From: Ashinkailepas kermadecensis
Taxonomy: Eukaryota; Arthropoda; Thecostraca; Neolepadidae
DNA length: 64,000 nt
Direction of reading: 5' to 3'
NCBI GenBank assembly: GCA_034440615.1
Contig: JAOTOM010005151.1
Location: 1 to 64,000, forward strand
Positions within the stretch are counted from its first letter, which is position 1. Every line of letters starts with the position of its first letter. This document shows positions 62,045-64,000 of the stretch, piece after piece. The position numbers were made by a program, and so were the translations under genes. The notes under the pieces were generated by a model that was given only the letters and a program-made list of their open reading frames with translations, searched no databases and was not told where the DNA came from.

Positions 62045-63095
62045 GTTTGTGGAGGCCTGGCGGGTGGTTATGAATCCTCCGGGCCAGTTGTGTGGTCTGG
62101 TAGGCGGTTTGGATACCCCGGCCAGTTGTGTGGCCTGGTGGAAGGCTGAGGTACCTCCTGACCTGTTATGTGGTCTGTCGGACGGCTATGGTCATTTTTG
62201 TTGCCTGGTGGGTGACTGGAGTGCCTCGTAGCGAGTTATGTGGCCCGGTGGGCGCAGCTGAGGAGGTACCCTCTGACCTGTTGTGTGGCCTGGCGGACGG
62301 CTATGGCCTGTTGGGTGCCTGGCACGGCCTCGTGTGGCCTGGTGGACGGCTCTGACCTGTTGTGTGGCCTGGCGGACGGCTATGGCCTGTTGGGTGCCTG
62401 GCGCGGCCTCGTGTGGCCTGGTGGACGGCTCTGACCTGTTGTGTGGCCTGGCGGACGGCTATGGCCTGTTGGGTGCCTGGCACGGCCTCGTGTGGCCTGG
62501 TGGACGGCTCTGACCTGTTGTATGGCCTGGCGGACGGCTATGGCCTGTTGGGTGCCTGGCACGGCCTCGTGTGGCCTGGTGGACGGCTCTGACCTGTTGT
62601 GTGGCCTGGCGGACGGCTATGGCCTGTTGGGTGCCTGGCACGGCCTCGTGTGGCCTGGTGGACGGCTCTGACCTGTTGTATGGCCTGGCGGACGGCTATG
62701 GCCTGTTGGGTGCCTGGCACGGCCTCGTGTGGCCTGGTGGACGGCTCTGACCTGTTGTGTGGCCTGGCGGACGGCTATGGCCTGTTGGGTGCCTGGCGCG
62801 GCCTCGTGTGGCCTGGTGGACGGCTCTGACCTGTTGTGTGGCCTGGCGGACGGCTATGGCCTGCTGGGTGCCTGGCGCGGCCTCGTGTGGCCTGGTGGAC
62901 GGCTCTGACCTGTTGTGTGGCCTGGCTGACGGCTATGGCCTGCTGGGTGCCTGGCGCGGCCTCGTGTGGCCTGGTGGACGGCTCTGACCTGTTGTGTGGC
63001 CTGGCGGACGGCTATGGCCTGCTGGGTGCCTGGCGCGGCCTCGTGTGGCCTGGTGGACGGCTCTGACCGGCTGTGGGTCTGGTGGGCGTCTGGGA
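62045..63095. repeat. 79-bp minisatellite
   Basis: Ten near-identical 79-base units from 62,273 to about 63,066, each made of two related halves (ACCTGTTGTGTGGCCTGGCG GACGGCTATGG, and CCTGTTGGGTGCCTGGCACG GCCTCGTGTGGCCTGGTGGACGGCTCTG). Diverged half-units extend left to about 62,045. Transitions CACGG/CGCGG and TTGTG/TTGTA mark unit subtypes. The 76-codon ORFs are repeat by-products. Confidence 0.93.
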
Positions 63096-63854
63096 TACCC
63101 CTGACTGGTTGTGCCGAGGTCTGGTGACTGGGATCAGCCTGATTGGTGGCGCCAGTTGCTCCCCTGGCCGCTCCTCTGGTGTTTGGCTGTCGACGTCCCG
63201 GGCTCTCAGCTGTACATAATTGGAGCGGTGAGGTGTTAATGAGATACGGTAAGCGGACCTTCTAATTGGGGAATAATTGCTTTAAATGGGAAAAATGTTA
63301 TTGTGTTCATTGTTCAATTATGCCATCAGAATTTCCCTCGCTACCCGCATAAAAAGCTTTTATGTGGGATTCAGCAGTTCTGTCATTTTCAGCCATCCAA
63401 CTTAAACCTCTGCACTGGGAAGAATTGAATTCAGCGTAGTGTTGCTCGTCCTGCTATGCAGCCAGTCCGTAAACAACCTTTGTTGTTCAAACATTTACAG
63501 AGGCCAGCGAGTGAAATATGATCCCACATATAGTTTTGGTACGAACTAAATTTCGGCAAGTGCAAACGGTATGTTCTAGTCCCGAAAATAGATTAGCCTT
63601 ATTATTAGTAGACTTATTTATCTCTGCAGTAATTGACGTCGCTATTACACCCAATATTGTTTACGGTCCGGTTTTGTGTTCTAACACCTTGAAGATCGGC
63701 CTCGTGAAAGCCTCTCCCAGTCTGCTCAACGGCAGCTGCCCCTTTCCACCATATATGAAGTGGGACGCAGGCGAATGCTTTTAAGCTTAACAGTCGAATA
63801 TTGCAGCATTAAATCATTCATAAAGGATTCATCGCGGTGAACCCCATCTAGATT
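63096..63854. other. No gene recognised
   Basis: AT-rich DNA. An 88-codon ORF at 63,518-63,784 has no recognisable feature and does not fit the missing GM130 C-terminus. Confidence 0.45.
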
Positions 63855-64000
63855 AGGGGACGAGTGGTCTAGGGGTAAGATGCTCGTCTCACAATCGAAA
63901 GATTGTGGGTTCGAGTCTCACCTGTCGCTACTCTTCGCCCGCGACCAATCGGCGTGAGAGATTGGCCACGCTATATGACTCAACGGTCGACGTGTCGCAA
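63855..64000 (+). mobile_element. tRNA-derived SINE, cut by the window edge
   Basis: Same family as the copies at 21.9 and 38.4 kb but on the plus strand. The A box TGGTCTAGGGGT is at 63,865-63,876 (11 of 12 positions of the consensus). The B box GGTTCGAGTCT is at 63,908-63,918, then the shared body to CGACGTGTCGCAA at the window end. The tRNA-like head ends with a recognisable T arm, while the acceptor strands do not pair, as expected for a SINE rather than a gene. Confidence 0.9.

Noticed and set aside
63518..63784. 88-codon ORF as the last GM130 exon
   Set aside because: Its translation lacks the EYIxLYQ block and the C-terminal motif expected after DTIG.

Overview
This is a eukaryotic, arthropod-like genomic window. 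There are no bacterial operons. The two confident genes are animal-type: a single-exon C2H2 zinc-finger gene and a many-exon golgin with GT-AG introns. The non-coding DNA is full of minisatellites, microsatellites, LINE and Penelope-like retroelement remains, tRNA-derived SINEs and non-autonomous DNA transposons. Degenerate CCTAA/TTAGG tracts (4.7-5.1 kb, 28.3-29.2 kb) resemble the arthropod telomere repeat. This favours an arthropod, perhaps a crustacean, but the lineage is not fixed by anything else.

Layout. 1-15.35 kb: gene-poor DNA bounded by an inverted repeat (about 1-290 against about 14.76-15.35 kb). It holds two non-autonomous hAT-type elements with 8-bp target duplications, degenerate satellite-like DNA and a CCTAA tract. 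15.35-22.4 kb: a chain of minisatellites and larger tandem repeats, with a SINE inserted in a 41-bp array. 24.36-26.18 kb (minus): a 607-residue protein with nine C2H2 fingers. 28-34 kb: a retroelement graveyard with a duplicated 0.5-kb block, three LINE reverse transcriptase remnants and a Penelope-like element carrying a GIY-YIG endonuclease. 34.7 to beyond 61 kb (plus): thirteen exons whose phases all agree and whose products line up in order with the cis-Golgi coiled-coil tether GM130 (GOLGA2). The 3' end of that gene is outside the window or was not found. 62-64 kb: a 79-bp minisatellite and a SINE at the right edge.

The most unusual thing here is the relation between the GM130 gene and its tandem repeats. 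At five exon edges the repeated unit includes the exon-intron junction. A 67-bp array of about 45 copies before exon 9 repeats the 3' splice site plus the first 40 or so exon bases. A 62-bp array of about 34 copies after exon 8 repeats the exon end plus its GTGAGT donor. A 100-bp array of 16 copies after exon 7 repeats the last exon bases plus the GTCAGT donor. Short two- or three-copy versions sit at the donors of exons 11 and 13, where the duplication is 75 and 63 bp, keeps the reading frame, and offers an in-frame alternative donor. The 67-bp unit also contains a perfect DR1 nuclear-receptor motif, so intron 8 carries about 40 such sites. Repeat arrays make up roughly 10 kb of this 26-kb gene.

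Only the zinc-finger ORF and the GM130 exons are proposed as cellular coding sequence. Long open frames inside the arrays are by-products of repeat periodicity.
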